Below are positions 9,844 through 17,850 of a stretch of 64,000 bases of DNA, piece by piece. Position 1 is the stretch's first letter. The number at the start of each line of letters is the position of its first letter. The stretch lies in contig NZ_JAEHFJ010000003.1 in NCBI RefSeq assembly GCF_016406085.1, positions 250,288 to 314,287 of the forward strand, in the 5' to 3' direction. The DNA comes from Aureibaculum flavum (GTDB taxonomy: Bacteria; Bacteroidota; Bacteroidia; Flavobacteriales; Flavobacteriaceae). The notes beneath the pieces are model-generated. The model was not told the origin of the DNA and searched no databases. It worked only from the letters and a program-made list of their open reading frames with translations. The position numbers were made by a program, and so were the translations under genes.

Positions 9844-11052
9844 TTAAAAATCAATCTGAAATCGTGCCTGAAAAACATTAACATTCCCTGCGTTTTTTAT
9901 ATCCGCATTTATATAATTAAACATAATTCTAGTTGCTGGATTTAAATACCAGTTGAGACCCAATGTAATACTTGCTTGTTCACCTCCATAAATATCTTTA
10001 CTATTCAAATCAGAATTGGAATAACGTAAGGCAACTTCCCATGCCCCTAAACCACCTTCTTTGCCTGTAAAATTATTCTTTGGACTCACTCTATCAAAAC
10101 CTTTATACGAGCTTTTATAAACTTTCTGTTCACCAGTTAAAAAGTAACTTAATACTCCATAATAACTAGAAAAGTTATAATTGGTATCACCTTCCAATGC
10201 TGTTCTTAAATATTCTGTTTGAAATGAAAATGGGCCTGTTGCAAAAACTCCCTCAAAATTAACCATATTTAGGCTTTTTACATTTTCAATTAATTCCGTG
10301 TCAATATACTTTTTATTACTTAAATGTGCTTCTGGTCTTGCAGATATTCTATATTGATTTAAACCAGGCTTCCTAAAACTATACCCTAATCCTAAATGTA
10401 ATAATTGATTTTCTGTTTTTATGGGAAGACCTGTTAATCTCCCTGTAAAAACGTATCCATTATTTGCCATTAGGTCATTTCCATTTCCTCCTGCATTCCG
10501 AAAAAGACCAGCTTGTGCACTAAGCCTATCTTTCAAAAAATCATTCAACAAAAGGATTCCATTGTTCCGTGTAGGAGAAAAGTCATTGAGTACAGCACGT
10601 TCCATAAACGTAATATACTTACTGCCTGTAAGCGATTCAAATCGTAATGGTTCTTTTAAATTCCCAACTCTTATCGTACCTACTACAGGTATATCTCTTA
10701 TTCCTAAATAAACATCTTTAAATGCTACTTCACCACCTTCAAATCCTAAATCTAAAATAAATTCAATATTTTTATACAATAGACCTGAAAAAAATACTCT
10801 TGTACGTCTAAATTCTGTGCCACTTGTGGCTAATAATTGTCCGTATACATCATCTAAAGCCTCATTTTGAGAAAAAAAAGCATGATCGACCATAATTCTA
10901 CCTCCAAACTTTAATTGAAAATTTTCATCAGCACTTTTTAACTTAAATCCATTGTCCCATTTAAAACTAAAAGGATTAGATTCTTTTTCTTGAGCAAAAA
11001 TAGTTAAGGAAAGTAGACAAATAAGAAATGAAAATAGATTCTTTGATTCCAT
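9844..11052 (-). CDS. OprO/OprP-type porin (phosphate/polyphosphate-selective porin family)
   Basis: This 402-residue outer-membrane protein has a signal peptide (FSFLICLLSLTIFAQE, cleavage near residue 21). The first mature strands, FKLKSADENFQLKFGGRIM, are typical of the Porin_O_P family. Alternating amphipathic strands continue to the terminal strand FQARFQIDF, which ends in Phe as outer-membrane barrels do. In this family the porin admits phosphate or polyphosphate, though substrate cannot be read from the sequence. It sits directly upstream of the PiT gene, which supports a phosphate role. Confidence 0.8.
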   Translation of the reverse strand: MESKNLFSFLICLLSLTIFAQEKESNPFSFKWDNGFKLKSADENFQLKFGGRIMVDHAFFSQNEALDDVYGQLLATSGTEFRRTRVFFSGLLYKNIEFILDLGFEGGEVAFKDVYLGIRDIPVVGTIRVGNLKEPLRFESLTGSKYITFMERAVLNDFSPTRNNGILLLNDFLKDRLSAQAGLFRNAGGNGNDLMANNGYVFTGRLTGLPIKTENQLLHLGLGYSFRKPGLNQYRISARPEAHLSNKKYIDTELIENVKSLNMVNFEGVFATGPFSFQTEYLRTALEGDTNYNFSSYYGVLSYFLTGEQKVYKSSYKGFDRVSPKNNFTGKEGGLGAWEVALRYSNSDLNSKDIYGGEQASITLGLNWYLNPATRIMFNYINADIKNAGNVNVFQARFQIDF

Positions 11053-11147
11053 CTATTGGATAGGTTCGTAGTGGTTAATTGCTTGCAAGTTATTTCATTT
11101 AATGTAAAAAATAAAGCTTTACTACTTTTATTTACATCACTAACAAT

Positions 11148-11206
11148 CAAAATGTTACATTTTCAATGTTAATTTAAAGTTAACAAAATGTTGTGTAATT
11201 GTAAAA
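11148..11206 (-). promoter_or_regulatory. Possible PhoP-type box array upstream of the porin gene
   Basis: On the minus strand, hexamers TTTACA (11205-11200), ACAACA (11194-11189), TTAACT (11183-11178) and TTAACA (11172-11167) follow each other at exactly 11-bp steps. A loose -7-like ACATTTTG (11155-11148) comes next. The same repeats read TGTTA on the plus strand, so the plus-strand MORN gene at 11252 could also be the target. Confidence 0.35.
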
Positions 11207-11251
11207 TAATTCATACCTTAATACCGTTAATGTTAAGTAAATACTAAAATT

Positions 11252-11611
11252 ATGAAAAAAATAGCTGTTCTATTAATTGTTTTTTGTGTGAGTTTTTCTT
11301 TTGCACAAGAAAATGATAATAAAGTAAAATTAGAAAAAAAGGGAGATATAACGGAAGCTACTTTTTACTATGACAATGGAGAAATTGATCAACAAGGATC
11401 TTTTAAAGATGGGAAGTTACATGGAACATGGACTAGCTTTAATTTAACTGGTGAAAAAATTGCTATAGGTAATTATGAGGCGGGTAAAAAAGTAGGAAAA
11501 TGGATCTTTAAAACGAATGATGTTTTAAAAGAGGTTGATTATTCTAACGATCAAATAGAAAAAGTAAATTCTTGGTCTCGTGATGCTGCAATAGCCTCAA
11601 AAAATGAGTAA
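11252..11611 (+). CDS. Secreted MORN-repeat (YwqK-like) protein
   Basis: This 119-residue protein has a signal peptide (KKIAVLLIVFCVSFSFAQ). It then carries three short repeats of the MORN type (ATFYYDNGEIDQQGSFKDGK, HGTWTSFNLTGEKIAIGNYE, GKKVGKWIFK). Automated pipelines name this family toxin-antitoxin system YwqK antitoxin, but no toxin gene lies nearby, so I would not use that function. It stands alone, divergent from the porin and closed by a bidirectional terminator. A second, longer member occurs at 45062. Confidence 0.75.
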   Translation: MKKIAVLLIVFCVSFSFAQENDNKVKLEKKGDITEATFYYDNGEIDQQGSFKDGKLHGTWTSFNLTGEKIAIGNYEAGKKVGKWIFKTNDVLKEVDYSNDQIEKVNSWSRDAAIASKNE

Positions 11612-11630
11612 AATAATTTATAAAATAAAC

Positions 11631-11661
11631 AAAAAAAGGAGCTTGTAAGCTCCTTTTTTTT
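11631..11661. terminator. Bidirectional terminator between the MORN gene and the TonB receptor gene
   Basis: AAAGGAGCTT and AAGCTCCTTT form a stem around the 2-nt centre GT, with an A-run on the left and T-run on the right, between two convergent genes. Confidence 0.88.
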
Positions 11662-11670
11662 GTTTTAAAT

Positions 11671-14475
11671 TTAAAACTTTATACTATATCCTAATGAAAT
11701 AGAAGTGCTAGGATTTCTGCTAGAAAAGATTTGATCTGCTGCATTATGAGACTCATAAACACTCTCTTTTTTAGAGCCTAATAAATTTGTAATCTTAAAG
11801 CTTAGGTTCGACTTTCTCTCTTTACCTATTGATTTGTTTAATGTAAAGTTTAAACTATTAAAAGGCTTTGTAAACACATCAGGGTTTGCACCACCTACAA
11901 CTTCCAACGTCTTTCCTTGTACATTATAAAAGACTCCAGTTTGTAAACCAATTTTATCATTGTCATAATCTAAACCTGCATTAATTAAATATGGTGATTG
12001 CCCTTGAAGCTCTCTAGTATCGTCAACCTCTTCTCCTGGTCTTGCGGTATTTGTTCGTAATGCAAACTCGTCAGCACCCATTTTTAATTTTGATTGTATT
12101 ACAGAGGCGTTTAAGTTGAACCTAAAGTTTTCTAAACGAGAAGATAGAAAACTTAAGTTTTTTCTAAATTCTAGTTCAGCTCCAATTACATCAGCTTCAC
12201 CTAAATTTTGCGGTGTAAAATTATCTAACGCTGATTGAAAGTAAGTTAACTCAATTGGGTCTTTAAATGATTTGTAAAATCCACTCACGGCAAACAATTC
12301 AGAATTCTCTCCATACACTTCATAACGCAAATCAATATTGTTAATATAAGTTGGTTTTAAATCTATGTTTCCTATATAAGTAATGTCAGAAAGAGCGTCA
12401 AATATTTCAGCATTTGATGCTTCCTTAAAAGAAGGACGAGCTGTAGTTCTTGCATAAGATAATCGTATATTTTTATTATCTTTTAAAGCATAGATAAAGT
12501 TAACCGATGGAAATAAATCGAATTTATTAATAATAGATTCATTATTTAATACAGCACCGCTACTGTTTTCACCGGTATAGTTAATCATAAAATTTTCAAC
12601 TCTTACACCAACAATAGTTTTCAGTTTATCTCCTAAATTAAATTCATTAGAAATATAACCAGCCATATTCATTTGATTAGATTCAAAAATATTAACAGGA
12701 TCTACAACTGAAGTATTTCTTATAAACGAACCTTCTTGATCGCTCGTTGTCCATAAATTTTCATCTGCTAAGATGGCATCAGCATTACCATTAAATCCAC
12801 TTGGACCAGCAATACCAATTCTAAAAGTATAAATATTATATGTTCTTTGTTTATATGAACCGTATGCACCCACTTTTAATTTAGCGTCTTTTTGGAATAA
12901 ACTATATTTTCTAGTTACATCTAATTTACCTACATGATTTTCTTCTTCTAAGTTTCTCCAAATTCTTCTTGGTTCACTATTTTGAGGAATACTAAAACTA
13001 CCATCTTCTTCTATTCTAAATGAAGTTGCACGCACATCCTTATCGTATATTGTAGATAGTGTTGAAGCCAACTTCCATTCCGTTTTCCATGAAGCATCAT
13101 TATTAGTATGTGTACCTGATAGTAAACCATTGGTAATTGATCTTTCTGTATAGACCAAGCTATTCTTTATTGCCAAAGCGAAATCTCCTTCATTCAGTTC
13201 TTGATCAAATAAACCTGCACTTGACTCACCATTCTGAATACGCATTACGTTTATTTTATATTTAGATCGATCTGTTTTATAAGACAAGCCAACCAAGCCA
13301 CTAAGTACTACATTTTGTTCACCCAAATTACCTTTTTGACTTTTACTTAAAGGCATTTCTATATTAGATGTGTTTGGGTCTTTTCTATAAAAATTATTCT
13401 GAGCATTCTCATAAAAATTTGTTTCATTTTTATAAGATACAGAAGCAATATAACCCAATCTATGGTCCTTCTTTCCTATGGTATATTGATTACCAGCTGT
13501 TAACCCAATACTATAGTCCATTGTACTATTTGATTCTAGAGCCGCTAAATTTGGATTAAACCTTTTTGTGATTTCTGTTAATACTGCACTATTATCAAAC
13601 GTATTTGGAATGGGCTGATAAGGACTTATTGGTAATGCCCTTGTACCATCATCATAACCTAGAAAATCTGTATTACCACCATCATAACTTAAGTAATTAC
13701 TTTTAAAGTGCATATCAGGATTATAAGAACCACTTAACGATAGGCTAAACTCTTTTTTGGAAGGAAATTCTTTAGTAACAATATCAACAATACCACCTGT
13801 AAAATCTGCAGGCAGATCAGCAGTTGCTGATTTTACAACAATAATATTATCAATAATATTTGTTGGAAAAATATCCATTTGTATTGTATTCCTATCAGGA
13901 TCTAATCCTGGTATATCTACTCCATTTAAAATAGTTTTGGTGTATCTATCTCCTAAACCACGGACATAAACATATTTACCTCCCTGAATAGAAACTCCTG
14001 GAACACTTTTAACGGCATTTGCCAAGTCACTTGCTCCTAACTTTTTAAAATTTTGAGAAGAAATACCATCTAATAAATTAACAGATCTTCTTTGAATATT
14101 TAATACTGAAGATTCTGTATTGCGAGCCGTTTCTGCAGTAATAATTACCTCATCAAGAGTACCTGAAGCTTCGTTCAAAGTAATATCTAAAACAGTAACA
14201 TCATCTGGTTTTATAACCACTTCAGTAACTTCAGTAGTTTCAAATCCTAAAAATTTAAAAACAACGATATATGTTCCTGCTTCTAATTCCATGGAATACG
14301 TTCCTTCAAAATCTGATGTTGTTCCTTTATCAGAACCCTTAATTAACACTGTTGCAAACGGTAAAACATCGTTTATTTCGCCATCTTTAATTGTACCAGA
14401 TAAAGTTCCCTTCTGAGCATTTAACAAATTAATAATTAAGGTAAAAGTTAGGAATAGTATAAATTTAATTTTCAT
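11671..14475 (-). CDS. TonB-dependent receptor with carboxypeptidase-like regulatory domain
   Basis: This 934-residue outer-membrane receptor starts with a signal peptide (residues 1-20). A CarboxypepD_reg-like domain follows (about 22-105, GTLSGTIKDGEIND...), then a plug domain (about 130-235, with VKSVPGVSIQGGKYVYVRGL), then a long 22-strand barrel ending LGYSIKF with a C-terminal Phe. It imports a ligand using energy passed from TonB-ExbB-ExbD. The ligand is unknown. The beta-helix lipoprotein gene lies just upstream on the same strand and may encode its surface partner. The phosphate context suggests, but does not prove, a phosphate-containing ligand. Confidence 0.9.
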   Translation of the reverse strand: MKIKFILFLTFTLIINLLNAQKGTLSGTIKDGEINDVLPFATVLIKGSDKGTTSDFEGTYSMELEAGTYIVVFKFLGFETTEVTEVVIKPDDVTVLDITLNEASGTLDEVIITAETARNTESSVLNIQRRSVNLLDGISSQNFKKLGASDLANAVKSVPGVSIQGGKYVYVRGLGDRYTKTILNGVDIPGLDPDRNTIQMDIFPTNIIDNIIVVKSATADLPADFTGGIVDIVTKEFPSKKEFSLSLSGSYNPDMHFKSNYLSYDGGNTDFLGYDDGTRALPISPYQPIPNTFDNSAVLTEITKRFNPNLAALESNSTMDYSIGLTAGNQYTIGKKDHRLGYIASVSYKNETNFYENAQNNFYRKDPNTSNIEMPLSKSQKGNLGEQNVVLSGLVGLSYKTDRSKYKINVMRIQNGESSAGLFDQELNEGDFALAIKNSLVYTERSITNGLLSGTHTNNDASWKTEWKLASTLSTIYDKDVRATSFRIEEDGSFSIPQNSEPRRIWRNLEEENHVGKLDVTRKYSLFQKDAKLKVGAYGSYKQRTYNIYTFRIGIAGPSGFNGNADAILADENLWTTSDQEGSFIRNTSVVDPVNIFESNQMNMAGYISNEFNLGDKLKTIVGVRVENFMINYTGENSSGAVLNNESIINKFDLFPSVNFIYALKDNKNIRLSYARTTARPSFKEASNAEIFDALSDITYIGNIDLKPTYINNIDLRYEVYGENSELFAVSGFYKSFKDPIELTYFQSALDNFTPQNLGEADVIGAELEFRKNLSFLSSRLENFRFNLNASVIQSKLKMGADEFALRTNTARPGEEVDDTRELQGQSPYLINAGLDYDNDKIGLQTGVFYNVQGKTLEVVGGANPDVFTKPFNSLNFTLNKSIGKERKSNLSFKITNLLGSKKESVYESHNAADQIFSSRNPSTSISLGYSIKF

Positions 14476-14533
14476 GTTATTTTATATTACAAAGCATTTA
14501 AAGTTGTGCTCTTTCTTGTATATTCTTTAAATG

Positions 14534-14565
14534 TCAATTGCCCATACCGTAGTATGAGCAATTGA
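14534..14565 (-). other. Strong intergenic hairpin with UACG tetraloop
   Basis: Between the lipoprotein and TonB receptor genes, arms 14534-14547 and 14552-14565 pair over 14 positions with one imperfect pair. On the minus-strand transcript the loop is UACG closed by a C-G pair, an unusually stable UNCG-type tetraloop. No T-run follows, so it is not a normal terminator. A role in mRNA processing or in setting relative expression of the two genes is possible. Confidence 0.6.
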
Positions 14566-14589
14566 ATAATTCAAATTATTAATTTTAGT

Positions 14590-15816
14590 TTATTCTAAAG
14601 CATTTTTAATGTCTGCCATTGTCCATGTAAATCCAGACATATCAGCACCAGTAGTTTTTGAACTTGAAGTAACATCTGAAGAGAAAGTAGCTGCATCTGC
14701 TCCAAAAGTTGATCCCACGTCTGACTTATCAGCAAAAATTGATGCTGATGTACTTACACCTTCAGGTAAAACAATTTGCCAGTTAGTAAACGATAATTTA
14801 CCAGCAGTATAATTTGCAGCAACACCATCATTATCTAATTCAACATCTGAATCAGCTTTAAAGCCATAAGCAAGAACATTTTTTGTAGTTCCCATTGCAC
14901 TACTTCTGTAATCTGCATACTCACCTCTTTCTGTAGTCTCATTACCTATTAAAGTAAGACCATCAATCGTAAATTGACCTTCTAAACTTCCTTCAGGACC
15001 ATCAATTTCTAATGCATGATCAGAAGCTGTTCCTAAAATTACAACTGAGTTAGTAATTGTACCAGAATAAGCTTGGTCAATATCTAAACCATCATCACCA
15101 GCAGACCAAACTACCAAGTTAGAAGCATTAACTGAACCTCCAAAAAACTCAATACCATCATCTACATTTGCTACAACTTCAATATTATCAATAACGGTTC
15201 CACTACCAACTGCACCTAATGTTAAACCATTGATTTCGTTATCTGGGCTCAATTCTGCACCTCCATGACGGATAGAAATATATTTTAAAATACCTGAATT
15301 ATCAGCAGCATCATCACCTCCAAAAAGGCCATTTGTATCTGTTGCAGGAACACCTTCTATTTGTACTTCAGTAACGTCTCCTTTAAAAGAACCTGGAGCA
15401 TATCCTAATATGATAAGCCCACCCCAAAGACCTCTATCATTTTCAGATAAATTTGTCCCAGTAGTTTGTCCAATTGTTACATTATCTGCTGATGAAGTAA
15501 AAATAATTGGTGCAGAAGCAGTTCCTTGAGCATCAATTTTAGCTCCTCTAGCAATAATTAATGCAGAAGCTTGCGTACCCGTACCTGCATATGCTTTAAT
15601 AATTGTACCCGGCTCAATAGTTAATTTTGCTCCATTAGCTACGATAACTCGACCACTAATTTCCCAAATTTTGTCTTGAGTTAACGTTCTGTCAGTTGAT
15701 ATAGTACCCTCTAGTACTGTATCTACAGGTGGCTCAATAATAACCTCTGGATCATCATTACCTGTACATGATGCTAATAAAACCACGATACTTAACGAGT
15801 AAAATAATTTCTTCAT
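14590..15816 (-). CDS. Beta-helix surface lipoprotein, probable TonB receptor partner
   Basis: This 408-residue protein has a lipoprotein signal (SIVVLLASC, acylated Cys near residue 17) followed by TGNDDPE. An acidic stretch after the Cys resembles the lipoprotein export signal that sends Bacteroidota lipoproteins to the cell surface. The body is built of right-handed beta-helix-like repeats (GAKLTIEPGTIIKA, GLWGGLIILGYA, GGSVNASNLVVWSAGDDGLD). Such proteins are often mislabelled multidrug transporters. It is the first gene of a two-gene unit with the TonB receptor. Ligand unknown; a capture role at the surface is inferred. Confidence 0.7.
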   Translation of the reverse strand: MKKLFYSLSIVVLLASCTGNDDPEVIIEPPVDTVLEGTISTDRTLTQDKIWEISGRVIVANGAKLTIEPGTIIKAYAGTGTQASALIIARGAKIDAQGTASAPIIFTSSADNVTIGQTTGTNLSENDRGLWGGLIILGYAPGSFKGDVTEVQIEGVPATDTNGLFGGDDAADNSGILKYISIRHGGAELSPDNEINGLTLGAVGSGTVIDNIEVVANVDDGIEFFGGSVNASNLVVWSAGDDGLDIDQAYSGTITNSVVILGTASDHALEIDGPEGSLEGQFTIDGLTLIGNETTERGEYADYRSSAMGTTKNVLAYGFKADSDVELDNDGVAANYTAGKLSFTNWQIVLPEGVSTSASIFADKSDVGSTFGADAATFSSDVTSSSKTTGADMSGFTWTMADIKNALE

Positions 15817-15863
15817 TTTTTTCTTAATTTTTAGTTTACTTTTTTTGTTTAAATTTTACGTTG

Positions 15864-15941
15864 CAAATAAATAACACCAATGTAAAGTTTAGGTTAACTG
15901 AAAATTAAAGATTTGTTACGTTTAGTTTATCTTAATGTTAT
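15864..15941 (-). promoter_or_regulatory. Possible PhoP-type box array and promoter for the lipoprotein-TonB unit
   Basis: On the minus strand six hexamers recur at exact 11-bp steps: ATAACA (15941-15936), ATAAAC (15930-15925), GTAACA (15919-15914), TTAATT (15908-15903), TTAACC (15897-15892) and TTTACA (15886-15881). After 9 nt comes TTTATTTG (15871-15864), one mismatch from TAnnTTTG. The 9-nt gap is the same as at the PiT gene. Confidence 0.4.
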
Positions 15942-16049
15942 GACGAACTTGTTTTGTAAAATAAATGAAGAGAAAAAAAAGTAACTCAATAAGATTGAGT
16001 AGAAAAAAAAGATTGAAAAAAAAATGAGATTGATTACAAACAACATAGA

Positions 16050-16095
16050 AATAGCAACGTTTTTAAGATTAGATATTCTTAAAACCGTTGCTATT
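16050..16095. other. Inverted repeat in the 349-bp gap between pgi and the lipoprotein gene
   Basis: Arms 16050-16068 and 16077-16095 pair at 18 of 19 positions around an 8-nt loop. It lies 71 bp past the pgi stop on the minus strand, and a T-rich tract follows some 20 bases further on, so it may act as the pgi terminator. The rest of the gap (15942-16165) is A/T-rich low-complexity DNA in which I see no gene. Confidence 0.55.
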
Positions 16096-16165
16096 AATAA
16101 TTTTAACAATCACAATTATTTATATAAAACCTTTACAAAGGTTTACTAAATAACTAGTTGAAATT

Positions 16166-17734
16166 TTATGCTAAAAATTTTTTTGCTAGTTCTTTTCCTA
16201 GTTCAACACCAAATTGATCAAAACTAAAAATGTTCCAAATATAGCCTTGTACAAAAGTTTTGTGCTCGTAGGTTGCTATAAGCTTACCTAAATTTTTTGG
16301 AGTGAGTTTATCCATTAAAAAGGAATTTGACGGTTTATTACCCTCAAACACTTTAAAGGGTAATAATTTTGAAATTTTATCTTGTTGTCCAGCAGTTTTT
16401 AGCTCTAAATGCACCTCTTCCTTAGCTTTTCCTAAATACAAAGCCTCCGATTGAGCATAAAAATTTGACATCAATTTATTATGATGATCTTCATTTCCGT
16501 ATAACGATTCCTTAAATCCGATAAAATCGACTGGAATTAACTTTGTACCTTGATGTACCAATTGCATAAAAGCATGTTGTACGTTGGTGCCCGTATTTCC
16601 CCAAATGATATTTCCTGTTTGATAATCAACTGGATTTCCATCACGGTCAACCGATTTACCATTACTCTCCATTGACCCTTGTTGTAAATAAGGTACAAAT
16701 TGTGTTAAATATTGAGAGTAAGGTATAACAACTTCAGATTCGGTTTCAAAAAAGTTATTATACCAAATACTAATTAATGCTAACGTAACTGGAATATTCT
16801 CATCAAACGATGTTGTTTTAAAATGTTCATCCATTTCATAAGCACCCGTCAATAATTGATCAAAATTATCAAACCCTAATGCTAAACTAATTGATAAACC
16901 AACGGCACTCCACAATGAATAACGACCACCAACCCAGTCCCACATGGTAAAAATATTATCCTCAGCTATACCAAAAGCAACAACTTTAGATAAGTTGGTT
17001 GATACCGCTACAAAATTATGTTGAATATCGTTTTGTGTTGCTCCTTTTGATAAAAACCATTTTTTAATTGTTTCGGCATTGGTCAAGGTTTCTTGTGTAG
17101 TAAATGTTTTAGAAACGATAACAAATAACGTAGTTTCAGGGTCTAACTCTTTAATAATCTCTGCAACATGGTCGCCATCAATATTAGAAACAAAGTGGGT
17201 TTTTAAATGGTTTTTATAATATTGCAAAGCATCTACAACCATTCTAGGGCCTAAATCAGAACCTCCAATACCTATATTTACAACATCAGTAATCGCTTTA
17301 CCTGAATATCCTTTATGCTTACCTGAAATTACTTTTTCAGAAAAAACTTTCATTTTTTGAAGCGTTTCATTTACCTCAACCATTACATTTTCTCCTTCAA
17401 ACATTACTGCATTACCCGATTTATTACGTAGAGCAGTATGTAAAACAGCTCTGTTTTCAGTTTCATTTATAATGTCACCTGCAAACATTTTATCAATACC
17501 ATCTTGTAAATCAACCTCTTTCGCTAATGCAACTAAAGATTTTAAAACGTCATCACTAATTCTATTTTTAGAAAAATTCAAACTTAAATCATCGTGTTTT
17601 AAGCTATATTTTTCTAGTCTCTCTGAATCTTGCATAAAGAGTTTTTTCATATCAGTATTTTTAATTCCTTGATATAATTCTTGTAAACTCTTCCAAGCGT
17701 TAGTTTTCGTTGGGTTTTGATTTTTTAATGCCAT
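16166..17734 (-). CDS. pgi: Glucose-6-phosphate isomerase
   Basis: This 522-residue cytoplasmic enzyme interconverts glucose-6-phosphate and fructose-6-phosphate. The family signatures are present: VNIGIGGSDLGPRMV near residues 151-165 and GNTGTNVQHAFMQLVHQGT around residue 375. The SKTFTTQET phosphate-binding loop lies near residue 210. Length is a little below the usual 540-550. The start at 17734 is the first ATG and gives a standard N-terminus. It is flanked by same-strand genes but appears separately transcribed. Confidence 0.95.
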   Translation of the reverse strand: MALKNQNPTKTNAWKSLQELYQGIKNTDMKKLFMQDSERLEKYSLKHDDLSLNFSKNRISDDVLKSLVALAKEVDLQDGIDKMFAGDIINETENRAVLHTALRNKSGNAVMFEGENVMVEVNETLQKMKVFSEKVISGKHKGYSGKAITDVVNIGIGGSDLGPRMVVDALQYYKNHLKTHFVSNIDGDHVAEIIKELDPETTLFVIVSKTFTTQETLTNAETIKKWFLSKGATQNDIQHNFVAVSTNLSKVVAFGIAEDNIFTMWDWVGGRYSLWSAVGLSISLALGFDNFDQLLTGAYEMDEHFKTTSFDENIPVTLALISIWYNNFFETESEVVIPYSQYLTQFVPYLQQGSMESNGKSVDRDGNPVDYQTGNIIWGNTGTNVQHAFMQLVHQGTKLIPVDFIGFKESLYGNEDHHNKLMSNFYAQSEALYLGKAKEEVHLELKTAGQQDKISKLLPFKVFEGNKPSNSFLMDKLTPKNLGKLIATYEHKTFVQGYIWNIFSFDQFGVELGKELAKKFLA

Positions 17735-17756
17735 TTTAATCTAGATTTTAGTACTA

Positions 17757-17764
17757 CAAATTTA
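17757..17764 (-). promoter_or_regulatory. -7 promoter element for pgi
   Basis: TAAATTTG on the minus strand matches TAnnTTTG exactly, 22 bp upstream of the pgi ATG. No convincing -33 element at the right distance. Confidence 0.4.
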
Positions 17765-17850
17765 ATGAAATATCAAATGTGTTTAGGCACAATTCCTATT
17801 AATTATAGGTTAGGCATTTATCTAGTGGCTATAATGAAGTAAATTTAACC

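Noticed and set aside
11252-11611. Possible toxin-antitoxin system (YwqK family name), also at 45062
   Set aside because: Both proteins are secreted MORN-repeat proteins and no toxin-like gene lies next to either. The family label is not functional evidence.
15927-16109. 60-codon minus-strand frame after the lipoprotein promoter
   Set aside because: Low-complexity Phe/Ile/Leu-rich translation of A/T runs, overlapping the inverted repeat; no protein-like features.
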